A stretch of 64,000 bases of DNA from Teredinibacter sp. KSP-S5-2. Its GTDB lineage: Bacteria > Pseudomonadota > Gammaproteobacteria > Pseudomonadales > Cellvibrionaceae. The position numbers and the translations under genes were made by a program. The stretch lies in assembly GCF_032773895.1 (NCBI RefSeq), contig NZ_CP120416.1, forward strand, positions 1,424,001-1,488,000, written 5' to 3'. Positions 18,256 to 26,061 of this stretch are shown piece after piece. The notes beneath the pieces were generated by a model. That model made no database searches. It was not told the origin of the DNA and saw only the letters and a program-made list of their open reading frames with translations. The stretch's first letter is position 1, and each line of letters starts with the position of its first letter.

Positions 18256-18270
18256 TGGCACGGTGCTTGT
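18256..18270 (+). promoter_or_regulatory. sigma-54-like promoter of rsr
   Basis: TGGCACGGTGCTTGT fits the -24 consensus perfectly and the -12 element with one change (TTGT for TTGC). It ends 42 bp before the rsr start. In enterobacteria the rsr-yrl-rtcBA operon is likewise driven by RtcR and sigma-54. Confidence 0.6.
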
Positions 18271-18312
18271 AGTGTACCTGGTAACTATTTATGAGATTGA
18301 AGGAATAGAGAA

Positions 18313-19863
18313 ATGGCTAATAAAAATTTGTTCTCTAAAATTCGAGGTATTAAAGCTGATTCGGTAAACGAAGCCGGTGGAAAAGCATATGCTCTTTCTA
18401 ATAAAGAGGCTTTGGCTCAATACGTCGTAACAGGGTGTTTAAATGGTACTTTTTATGCGACTGATGAAAAACAGCTGCAAACAGTTATCGATTTGGCTAA
18501 TAAGGTTGACGCAAGGTTTTTATCTCAGCTTGCGATATATGCACGTAATCATGCGTATATGAAAGATAGTCCCGCATTGTTGCTGGCGGTGTTAAGCATG
18601 AAGGATACCGAATTATTTAAGCGGACTTTTTTTCAGGTTATTGATAACGGGAAGATGTTAAGAAATTTTGTTCAGATTATGCGTTCTGGCGTTGTGGGAA
18701 GAAAATCATTAGGTTCAGCACCTAAGAAGATGGTGGCGGCCTGGCTAAGAAATAAAAAATCGGAGCAGTTGTTGAATGCTTCAGTGGGAAAATCTCCATC
18801 TTTATCTGATGTAATTAAGATGGTTCATCCTGCGCCAGTAGATTTGGAGCAAGAGGCGCTGTTTGCTTACATCGTTAATAAGGAATATAAGTTCGAAAAT
18901 CTACCTAGGTGCGTAAAAGAGTTCGAGAGGTTTAAATCTGGAGTGGCGTCAAAAGTCCCAAATGTAGATTTTCGTTTATTAAGCGGTTTGGAACTGGATG
19001 CAGATACCTGGAAAAGCATTGCTGAAAACGGTGGTTGGCAGATGACACGTATGAACCTGAATACGTTTAATCGACAGGGATGTTTTGATGATAAAAAGCT
19101 AACGATTAAAATGGCTAATCGTTTACGAAATAAAGCATTAATTGAAAAATCTAAGGTATTTCCCTATCAGCTAATGTCCGCATTTAACGCTGCGGTAGAT
19201 GTGCCAAAAGTTATTCGAGATGCTTTGCAAGATGCTATGGAGCATGCTTTGAGTAACGTGCCTGTACTGAAGGGAAAGACTTACGTACTCATTGATGTTT
19301 CCGGTTCGATGCAATCTCCTGTGACGGGGTATCGCCCTGGGGCTACATCGACGGTTCGTTGTATTGATGTCGCCGCCTTGTTTGCCGCGGCATTGTTAAA
19401 AACGGGTCAAGATGTAGAAATTATCCCCTTTGATACCCAAGTTCATAGAGCTAGATTGAATGATCGTGATAGTGTTTTTACGGTCGCACATAATTTAGCA
19501 AAATACGGTGGTGGAGGTACTGCTTGCGGTTTGCCTCTCGAAGAACTAAATATGTGTCGAGCCAAAGCTGACACAGTAATTTATTTTTCCGATAATGAAT
19601 CGTGGGCTGATCGAGGCTACTTTGGCGGCAGAACAAAAATATCTAAGGAATGGGCGGTGTTTAAAAAGCGAAACCCAAATGCAAAATTGGTTTTGACTGA
19701 CTTGCAACCATACGGAACATCTCAGGCGAAATCCAGCCATGATGTGCTTAATATAGGTGGTTTTTCTGACCAAGTGTTTAATGTTATTGCGCAATTTGTT
19801 GACGGTGGTGGAATCCCTAATTATTGGGAAAAGGTAATTTCCGACCAGGTTCAAAGTGCTTAG
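18313..19863 (+). CDS. rsr: Ro60/Rsr-like TROVE domain RNA-binding protein
   Basis: 516 aa. The N-terminal two thirds is the HEAT-like TROVE ring (MKDSPALLLAVLSM, KKMVAAWLRNK). The C-terminal third is a von Willebrand A domain with MIDAS motif DVSGSM near residue 328. Bacterial Ro proteins bind Y RNAs and 3' ends of misfolded or damaged RNA and can tether PNPase for RNA decay. The start follows AAGGAATAG. It is directly followed by two Y-RNA-like genes, strong context for the call. Confidence 0.94.
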   Translation: MANKNLFSKIRGIKADSVNEAGGKAYALSNKEALAQYVVTGCLNGTFYATDEKQLQTVIDLANKVDARFLSQLAIYARNHAYMKDSPALLLAVLSMKDTELFKRTFFQVIDNGKMLRNFVQIMRSGVVGRKSLGSAPKKMVAAWLRNKKSEQLLNASVGKSPSLSDVIKMVHPAPVDLEQEALFAYIVNKEYKFENLPRCVKEFERFKSGVASKVPNVDFRLLSGLELDADTWKSIAENGGWQMTRMNLNTFNRQGCFDDKKLTIKMANRLRNKALIEKSKVFPYQLMSAFNAAVDVPKVIRDALQDAMEHALSNVPVLKGKTYVLIDVSGSMQSPVTGYRPGATSTVRCIDVAALFAAALLKTGQDVEIIPFDTQVHRARLNDRDSVFTVAHNLAKYGGGGTACGLPLEELNMCRAKADTVIYFSDNESWADRGYFGGRTKISKEWAVFKKRNPNAKLVLTDLQPYGTSQAKSSHDVLNIGGFSDQVFNVIAQFVDGGGIPNYWEKVISDQVQSA

Positions 19864-19940
19864 GTTTTGAGGCGAATGCTGATGGAACTACATTTATGGG
19901 AAATATGTTTCATCAATTTTTTGTCGCCTCTCTTTTTGTG

Positions 19941-20104
19941 TTGACTTTTCTTGCACAGGTAAGAAATGCTTGTGGGACTACATCCAGGTTCGGAGGAGTG
20001 GGTTCGACTCCCACCGCTTACCCTTCAGTGGGGGCGTGGCTCATTGGTAGAGTACCGAAAAATGTCTCTCAATAACTTGTTTTTGTCATTGTAAGAAGAG
20101 TCAA
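19941..20104 (+). ncRNA. yrlA: YrlA-like Y RNA, copy 1
   Basis: The ends form a 12-bp basal stem (19941-19952 with 20093-20104, one G-U). An upper stem pairs GGGAC (19974-19978) with GTCTC (20064-20068). Between them is a tRNA-like module in permuted order: T arm GTGGG-TTCGACT-CCCAC (19998-20014), acceptor 3' strand, a short loop, acceptor 5' strand (20030-20036), then a D arm GCTC/GAGT (20039-20053). Bacterial Y RNAs pair a Ro-binding stem with a tRNA-mimicking module, which matches this layout and its position directly after rsr. Its acceptor helix is weaker than that of copy 2 (two G-U pairs and one mismatch). Confidence 0.8.
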
Positions 20105-20112
20105 CCAAATCT

Positions 20113-20262
20113 AAGGTTTTCAAAAGAATGCCTGTGGGACTACATCGACTTTTAATCGGGTGGTCGCGGGTTCGAATCCCGCCGCTTCTAACAGTGGAAG
20201 CGTAGCTCAGTGGTAGAGCACCAAGGCGTCTCACACCCTCTTGTCTTTTGAAAATCTTTTTT
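20113..20262 (+). ncRNA. yrlA: YrlA-like Y RNA, copy 2
   Basis: A 15-bp basal stem joins 20113-20127 to 20244-20258 and is followed by Ts, so it can double as terminator. An 8-bp upper stem pairs TGTGGGAC (20133-20140) with GTCTCACA (20228-20235). The tRNA-like module is permuted: T arm GCGGG-TTCGAAT-CCCGC (20166-20182), a 7-bp acceptor helix (20183-20189 with 20196-20202) closed by loop AACAGT, then a D arm GCTC/GAGC (20205-20219). No anticodon arm or free CCA end exists. The antisense reading frame over this region is a non-coding shadow. Confidence 0.85.
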
Positions 20263-20290
20263 ATCGTTTTGGATTAAAGGAAGTACTGTT

Positions 20291-21610
20291 ATGGAATACA
20301 AAAACAGTGAAGAGAAAAGAATAGCAAAAGATACTTTTGTATCAAAAGGCCGGGAAAAGCAGCTAATTAGTCAGTCGAAAGACTCAAATGGTTATATCAG
20401 AGAAGCGGCTGTTAAGGCGCTATCTTGCTTCCCGTCTGAAGATACGGTAGAGGCACTAATTATAAGAACAAATGATTGGGTGCCTATAATCAGGAGCAGA
20501 GCAAAAGAAATCCTGACAGACATGTTGTCTGAGTCGTCGGCTATATACTATGCAAAAAAATTAAATCGTTTTTATCATTTGCGCCAGTGCGGAAGAAGTG
20601 AGCATTCTAGCTTTGTTAGAGAAATAGAAAAACAGCTTTGTCTATTTCCTGATGCACTTAAGGAAGCCCTTAGGAAAAGCTCTGCTGAGTCAGCATTATA
20701 TTCAGCGAAGCTGTTGGCTAGAGCAGAGCATTTTTCTAAAAAAGCACTTTTCGACCTTTGCCTGGCTAGTCGTTATGTCCGTGTTCGGCAGTTTGGTCTT
20801 TCAAGCCTTGAACAGGTGTCAGAAGTAGATGGTCATATTCTAGGTAAGGTCTCGATATTAGATAAGTCAGCAAGAGTACGAAGTGAAGCATTCCGTCAGT
20901 TGGTGCGCCTTGCTGAAAATGAGTCTCTTCAGGTAGCGAAAGAGCTGATGTTTGACTCGCACACTGGTGTGCGTTCGGCGGCCGTTTTTCAATTGAAGAA
21001 AAGTGGTTTTGATTGTGTTGATGTTTATCTAAAGCAATTAAATACAGAAATGCCTCGTAAACAAAAAATTGCGATATGGGGTTTAATGGAATTGTTCTCG
21101 AAGGCTAGCTTAAGTGAAGTGTTGCCTAAGCTAGACTCAGAATATCCAAGCGTGCGCTTGCAAGCCCTAAGAGCGTGTTATGTTTTTGCTGAAGAGACTG
21201 ATTTAGTTAGTATCTTGAAGAGAATGATGATGGACGACTCACCAAAGATAGTTAAGGAATGTGCCAGGATGCTGGAAAAGAGCAATCTGGTTATATCTTT
21301 GGAAGAGTTTGAAACTATTCTTCTTGGTCAGAAGTCGGTTGGTGTTTATCCTGCCTTGCTTAGAACGACTCATAAAATGAATAAATGGAAACAATTGCTA
21401 TTCTTAAGCAAACTCTCGAAGGCGGCGAATAAAGAACTGGCTTGCTCCATTGAAAAGGTATTGATGCTTTGGGTAGAGAAAATGGCGAACTTTTTTGTTG
21501 ATCCTTCTACGGTGCAGATCGAACAAATAAATAGTCTGGGCAAGTGTGAAAAGAAGTTATGGTCAACTTCTGTCAAACATGTAATAAAATATCGATTCTC
21601 GTTAATCTAA
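20291..21610 (+). CDS. HEAT-repeat protein
   Basis: 439 aa built almost wholly of helical pairs. Repeats recur about every 30-35 residues, for example GYIREAAVKALSCF, PIIRSRAKEILTDM, ARVRSEAFRQLVRL and TGVRSAAVFQLKKSG. There is no catalytic motif or signal peptide, so it is a cytoplasmic scaffold or RNA/protein-binding solenoid. It follows the Y RNA genes and is probably co-transcribed with rsr, suggesting a role as adaptor or regulator of the Ro complex; that role is inference. Confidence 0.8.
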   Translation: MEYKNSEEKRIAKDTFVSKGREKQLISQSKDSNGYIREAAVKALSCFPSEDTVEALIIRTNDWVPIIRSRAKEILTDMLSESSAIYYAKKLNRFYHLRQCGRSEHSSFVREIEKQLCLFPDALKEALRKSSAESALYSAKLLARAEHFSKKALFDLCLASRYVRVRQFGLSSLEQVSEVDGHILGKVSILDKSARVRSEAFRQLVRLAENESLQVAKELMFDSHTGVRSAAVFQLKKSGFDCVDVYLKQLNTEMPRKQKIAIWGLMELFSKASLSEVLPKLDSEYPSVRLQALRACYVFAEETDLVSILKRMMMDDSPKIVKECARMLEKSNLVISLEEFETILLGQKSVGVYPALLRTTHKMNKWKQLLFLSKLSKAANKELACSIEKVLMLWVEKMANFFVDPSTVQIEQINSLGKCEKKLWSTSVKHVIKYRFSLI

Positions 21611-21615
21611 AGTGT

Positions 21616-21644
21616 AAGCCGCGTATAGCGTCTATGCGCGGCTT
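21616..21644 (+). terminator. hairpin after the HEAT-repeat gene
   Basis: An 8-bp GC-rich stem (AAGCCGCG/CGCGGCTT) with an inner 4-bp stem, just past the stop. No T-run follows, so termination may be inefficient. The remaining 21645-22115 shows no gene or clear regulatory site. Confidence 0.45.
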
Positions 21645-22136
21645 CATTGGTTTGGTTGGATATGAGTTCACAATTATTCACTTAATAAAGCTTGAATTAT
21701 ATAAAACGCACACGTACCATAGCGCGCTTCAAATCCACGTTCAATTCTATAGGAGGTTCATTTGTTTACTAATTTGTTATGTTTTAAAAAATGGGCTTCC
21801 CAGTCTACTTACTGCTAACCTTATTGGTTTGTCGTTAACCTGCACCTTTAATTTAGGTGTCAGGTTTATCTTGATTTTGTAAGCCCTTATAAATTAACGC
21901 GTATTCTCCCTGCTGTGTTAGCGGCTAGGGCTGGTATCGCTTTGCGTTAGGAGCGTTTAGGAAACTAAATGTAAGGGCATGTAATCACTGTGTTTTATAC
22001 CTTTTAAAGAACAAGAGAAACATCAATTAGGATTCATCCATTCTACTGAAGTTATTTATTCAGAGCTTCTTGTCGCCTGTTGAAATCGTATTGGGGACAT
22101 TGGAATGGAGGAAAAGTGAATACGGAGTATAGGATT

Positions 22137-22817
22137 ATGAAAAGGTTTAAATACCCAAGAACACCGCATTTACCCTGGTCACCAGGATGGACGCATGACG
22201 ATATCCGAGCATCTTCCGCTGGTGTATTTGGCGGAAAAGAGGTAGTTGTTACTGAGAAATTGGATGGTGAAAACACCACCATGTATTGTGATCATATTCA
22301 TGCACGGTCTATTGATAGCAGGAACCACTCATCAAGAAACTGGGTAAAACGATTACATGCACAAATTCAGTATCAAATACCTGAAGGTTGGCGATTATGC
22401 GGTGAGAATGTTTATGCAAAGCATTCAATACACTATGACAGTTTAAGTACATATTTTTACGTGTTCTCGATTTGGGACAGCAATAACACTTGTCTAAGCT
22501 GGAGCGAAACGATGGAATGGTGTGACTTGCTTGGTTTAGTCACGCCAAAAGTATTCTATAAGGGAGTATGGGATGAAGACTTGGTGAAATCCATTCAGGT
22601 TGATACCAATGAGTGTGAAGGTTATGTAGTTCGATTGGTTGATGCTTTTCCTTACAGGGAGTTTGGGAGCAGTGTTGCAAAGTGGGTGAGAACAAACCAC
22701 GTGAAAACAGATCAGCATTGGATGCATGGTGATGTTGTACCCAACAAGCTAGCTGGCTCTCACGAGAGTTGTGTGAATAGCAATGAGGATACGTATGAGG
22801 AGAGTGACAATGAATAA
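22137..22817 (+). CDS. ATP-dependent RNA ligase family protein (ligase A)
   Basis: 226 aa nucleotidyltransferase-fold ligase. Motif I KLDGEN (AMP-accepting Lys about residue 41) is in VVVTEKLDGENTTMY. Motif III-like VFSIWD, motif IV ECEGYVVRL and motif V KWVRTN follow. The short C-terminus suggests a core Rnl2-like ligase. An in-frame GTG at 22116 with a stronger GGAGG site is an alternative start. It overlaps the HD-Pnk gene by 8 bp, so the two are translationally coupled and probably heal and seal the same breaks. Confidence 0.87.
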   Translation: MKRFKYPRTPHLPWSPGWTHDDIRASSAGVFGGKEVVVTEKLDGENTTMYCDHIHARSIDSRNHSSRNWVKRLHAQIQYQIPEGWRLCGENVYAKHSIHYDSLSTYFYVFSIWDSNNTCLSWSETMEWCDLLGLVTPKVFYKGVWDEDLVKSIQVDTNECEGYVVRLVDAFPYREFGSSVAKWVRTNHVKTDQHWMHGDVVPNKLAGSHESCVNSNEDTYEESDNE

Positions 22818-24114
22818 CAAGTTGAACCTATGGTTATCAGAACTTAAAGGAAGCGCCTCTCCTCGTATTGATGAATGTGTACTAATGCTTAAAGGTATAT
22901 TGCCAAGACTAAGCCAATTAAAAAACACAGAGCAAGACCCGGAGTGGCATGGTGAGGGCGATGTTCATGTTCATACAGGTATGGTGCTGGAAGCGCTTTA
23001 TCAAATATTAAGTACTGCTTATTGCGATATTCACGGTGAGCGCAGGCAAGCCCTAATTCTCGCTGCGTTACTGCACGATATTGGTAAGCCTGTATGTACT
23101 AGGCGTGCGGAAGTTCGTGGAGTTGAGCGTGTGATTTCGCCAGGTCATGAAGATAATGGTCGTTCATACCTTGCCTATAAACTGTGTGCCTTAGAGCGTG
23201 AAGGACTTTCCCATGAAGTCATTTCAAGCATCCTTGGCTTGGTAGGTGAGCATCATATGCCGAAGCTTCTGGTTGTCAGAAATCGGCCAGAGGGCGCTTA
23301 TTTGGCGCTTTCACGCAAGGCAGATTGTGAATTGCTGTACTACCTGGAAGTAGCAGATATGACGGGGCGAAACTGCCCGGACAAAAGCATTCAGCTGGAT
23401 TATTTGGAACAGTTCAAGTTGTTTTGCCAGGAATACAATGTTTGGGGGAGTGACAGCGATGCGTATAAAGAATGGAGGCTTTTTCTTGAATCCGAGGTAA
23501 CGAGTTTTGATGCGCTGACCTGCGATTTTATTTATGCCAAGGCCATTAAAGATAGGGAGGAAGGAGTAATTACAATGCCAGAAGAGGCTATTGCGAAATC
23601 CTTTGAATATCGTGATGACTACAGTCATTTGGTGGTTGTCTGTGCGCCTTCGGGAGCCGGAAAGTCAACTTGGATAAAAAACAGTTTGCCAGATTACAAA
23701 GTGGTTTCTCTTGATGATCTGAGAGAAGAGTTAGGCGGCAACAGGGCAAATCAAAAAATCCAGGGGCAGGTATTGCAGGAAGCCAAAAAGCGCCTGAAAC
23801 AGCATCTATCTCAAGGTCACAAAGTTGTGTGGGATGCAACAAGCCTGAGGTTTGATTTTCGCAAGCAAGTGATCGATATCGGCTGTGCTTACCATGCAAT
23901 GGTGACATTGGTTGTTTTTCAATTGCCAGAGCAGGCTGTTTACGAAGGGAATAAAAGCCGGGAACATGCTGTGCCAGACGAAGTGTTGGCTCGCCAACTG
24001 GAAACGGCACAATGGCCAACACCGAATGAGGCTCACAGGTTTATTGTTATTAATGAAGACTATGAAATTATAAAAACAGAGGGTGTTTTTACCAGTCGTA
24101 AAGCGCTCTTTTAG
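22810..24114 (+). CDS. HD-Pnk: HD-domain phosphoesterase fused to 5'-OH polynucleotide kinase
   Basis: 434 aa. The N-terminal half is an HD domain (HVHTGMVLEAL, LLHDIGKP near residue 88, PGHEDNG). The C-terminal half is a P-loop kinase with Walker A APSGAGKST near residue 280 and WDATSLRFDFR after it. The family, studied in Runella, removes 2',3'-cyclic or 3'-phosphates with the HD part and phosphorylates 5'-OH ends with the kinase part, making ends that classical ligases can join. The start at 22810 follows GAGGAGAG. It sits between two RNA ligase genes. Confidence 0.92.
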   Translation: MNNKLNLWLSELKGSASPRIDECVLMLKGILPRLSQLKNTEQDPEWHGEGDVHVHTGMVLEALYQILSTAYCDIHGERRQALILAALLHDIGKPVCTRRAEVRGVERVISPGHEDNGRSYLAYKLCALEREGLSHEVISSILGLVGEHHMPKLLVVRNRPEGAYLALSRKADCELLYYLEVADMTGRNCPDKSIQLDYLEQFKLFCQEYNVWGSDSDAYKEWRLFLESEVTSFDALTCDFIYAKAIKDREEGVITMPEEAIAKSFEYRDDYSHLVVVCAPSGAGKSTWIKNSLPDYKVVSLDDLREELGGNRANQKIQGQVLQEAKKRLKQHLSQGHKVVWDATSLRFDFRKQVIDIGCAYHAMVTLVVFQLPEQAVYEGNKSREHAVPDEVLARQLETAQWPTPNEAHRFIVINEDYEIIKTEGVFTSRKALF

Positions 24115-24139
24115 TTAGAGCGCTCTGGAGTATAGTGTT

Positions 24140-24934
24140 ATGAATATTTTGACGGATATCGTTACATACCCAAAGACCCATCATATTGATGGGTCGAAAT
24201 TTCGATTTTCTCATGGTCTAAAAAAGGGACTTGAGGAACTTAAACGCATTAAATTATTTGAAGGCAAGAAAGTTAAGTTGCTTATTGAAGAAAAAATGGA
24301 TGGTTCGCAACTCGGTATATTTTTTAAGGGGCCAACTGAGCCAGTTTTCTATTCTAGGGGCTCAATTATTGAGGCGAGTGATGAATTTTCTTTGGCAAAG
24401 CAATGGGTGTACTCCAATATAGAAAAACTATGGGAGCTGTTAGGTCAGCGTTTTATTCTGTTTGGAGAATGGTTGTACCTAAAACACACTATTTTCTACG
24501 ACGCGCTACCTGCGTATTTTATGGAATATGATGTTTATGATCGACGAGTAGAGCAGTTTTTATCTACTGAAGCTCGTCAATCTCTATTCAGGGGGCATGA
24601 TTATATTCATTCGGTTCGAGTTATCGCACACCAAGTGTTTGATAATGCTTCAGAGCTTGAAGCTTTGGTTGGTGCTTCTGCCTTTATATCTTCTGAATCG
24701 CTAGCTAGATTGAAAGCTAATGTAGAAGGAGTGGCAAGCGTTGATTCCGGAAGAGTGCTGGAAGAAACCGACCTAACAGGTTTAATGGAGGGGTTGTATA
24801 TTAAAGTAGAAAAGGATAGCTATGTTCAGGAACGGTATAAATATATTCGTTATGAGTTCTTGAGTAAGATTTTGAGTTCAAATACGCATTGGCGTGCGCG
24901 AGTTCAAGTAACCAATGCAGTGAAGAATCTATGA
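24140..24934 (+). CDS. RNA ligase family protein (ligase B)
   Basis: 264 aa ligase-fold protein, distinct from ligase A. Motif I KMDGSQ (Lys about residue 53), RFILFGEWLYLKHT as motif III region, MEGLYIKVE as motif IV and RYKYIR as motif V are all visible. It is 25 bp downstream of HD-Pnk. Two ligases around one end-healing enzyme suggests specialisation by substrate, for example nicked stems versus loops. Substrates are not predictable from sequence. Confidence 0.87.
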   Translation: MNILTDIVTYPKTHHIDGSKFRFSHGLKKGLEELKRIKLFEGKKVKLLIEEKMDGSQLGIFFKGPTEPVFYSRGSIIEASDEFSLAKQWVYSNIEKLWELLGQRFILFGEWLYLKHTIFYDALPAYFMEYDVYDRRVEQFLSTEARQSLFRGHDYIHSVRVIAHQVFDNASELEALVGASAFISSESLARLKANVEGVASVDSGRVLEETDLTGLMEGLYIKVEKDSYVQERYKYIRYEFLSKILSSNTHWRARVQVTNAVKNL

Positions 24935-24981
24935 CTACTATTCTATTGTATACTTTGCTTTGCATAACATTTCGATGTAAT

Positions 24982-25005
24982 AAAAAGGGCGTATAAGCCC
25001 TTTTT
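24982..25005. terminator. bidirectional terminator
   Basis: A 9-bp stem AAAAAGGGC/GCCCTTTTT with a 6-nt loop lies between two convergent operons. Confidence 0.85.
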
Positions 25006-25038
25006 ACGAGTTCTCTATTGGTAAGCTGAAGACGTTAC

Positions 25039-26061
25039 CTAGATAGCGTTATCTATTACATCTAAACAAGCATCTAGAGCAAGCTTCTGTCTAGCCTGAC
25101 CTTGGCCAAAAACTTCAATAACGGTGCTCGATTTCTCCTTAGATAATACTTCTTTTAAGCGGTTATAAAATTGATGGCTTTCCTTTGGTAAATATCGGAT
25201 GCCGTCTTTAACCCAAGGAATATCAGGGTGGCAGAGTAAGTATAGGTCGTAGTTTGTTTCTTGGCAGAGTTTTACTAGCATGTTTGATGTTTTATTAAAT
25301 AAAAACTCACCCCATACTTGGGAGGCTTTGACACCAGTATCAATTATATGAAACGGAGAGGGACTGGTATCGTGGCATTGTTCACTAACATTTTGTCCCA
25401 GTGCAATACGCTCAATATCTGAATGCTCTAAAGCGGTATTTCTGCTTTCTAAATAGGTGCGGGCATATTCAGAAGTGAGTTGGGCGCTACTGGGTTGCTT
25501 TTGATTAAGTTGCTCCGTGAGCCATTGGCTAAGAGTGGATTTTCCTGTGCTCTCCGGCCCGCACACACATATTCGTTTCTGATAATACTGTTTTACTGGC
25601 AAGCTAAGATATTGCCAATGTTTGTATGGGTTTTGTCTAATTTGAGTTCCAGATGTAGGGTAGCGCTCTCGATTCGGGTCAACAGGAATAAACTCAGCAT
25701 CGAGGCATTTTGCGAGGGGGTTACCGTATGCCTCAGAGGCAAACACATAATCTAAAGGTTCAGATATTATTCTTTTTAAGCTGGATTCCCAAATAGCCCA
25801 GAACTCTGGAGTTTCACTTGGATCTTGGGGGTTTTGATCTTTTAGCTGTAGTATTTCAGCTTTGGGAAATAGCGACGTTAACCAGCTCGCCCGGAGAGCA
25901 ACAGGTAACGTCTCCCTGGGCATTTCTTCAACTACTATGGTTAGCTGGTCGACATACCTGTAAGCAAATTCGATCAAATATTGATGACCCAGGTGGGGTG
26001 GATAAAACTTCCCTAGAACTAAACCATGAGATGATCCTGGTGTTTTTAGTTTTCTATTCAT
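25039..26061 (-). CDS. nadR: NadR-like bifunctional NMN adenylyltransferase / ribosylnicotinamide kinase
   Basis: 340 aa. The N-terminal domain has GKFYPPHLGHQYLI (GxFxPxHxGH) and TSGTQIR (ISxTxxR type) of NMN adenylyltransferases. The C-terminal domain starts near residue 165 with Walker A CGPESTGKST of the nicotinamide-riboside kinase. The HTH repressor domain of enterobacterial NadR is absent. The ATG overlaps the upstream NRPS-like stop by 4 bp, so it is the last gene of a biosynthetic operon rather than of the NAD operons nearby. It may serve NAD salvage, or act on a nucleoside-like product of the operon (inference). Confidence 0.87.
   Translation of the reverse strand: MNRKLKTPGSSHGLVLGKFYPPHLGHQYLIEFAYRYVDQLTIVVEEMPRETLPVALRASWLTSLFPKAEILQLKDQNPQDPSETPEFWAIWESSLKRIISEPLDYVFASEAYGNPLAKCLDAEFIPVDPNRERYPTSGTQIRQNPYKHWQYLSLPVKQYYQKRICVCGPESTGKSTLSQWLTEQLNQKQPSSAQLTSEYARTYLESRNTALEHSDIERIALGQNVSEQCHDTSPSPFHIIDTGVKASQVWGEFLFNKTSNMLVKLCQETNYDLYLLCHPDIPWVKDGIRYLPKESHQFYNRLKEVLSKEKSSTVIEVFGQGQARQKLALDACLDVIDNAI

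Noticed and set aside
20025-20234. 69-codon reading frame antisense to the Y RNA genes
   Set aside because: It runs across the antisense of tRNA-like arms, which is a frequent source of false ORFs; both RNA structures explain the sequence.
21559-21882. 107-codon frame after the HEAT-repeat gene
   Set aside because: Starts inside the HEAT gene in another frame, has no ribosome site, and runs through the hairpin; composition reflects AT-rich noncoding DNA.
21930-21945. TGG...TTTGC sequence resembling a sigma-54 promoter ahead of ligase A
   Set aside because: GG-to-GC spacing is one base too short, and no upstream GATGGCTATC motif is present.
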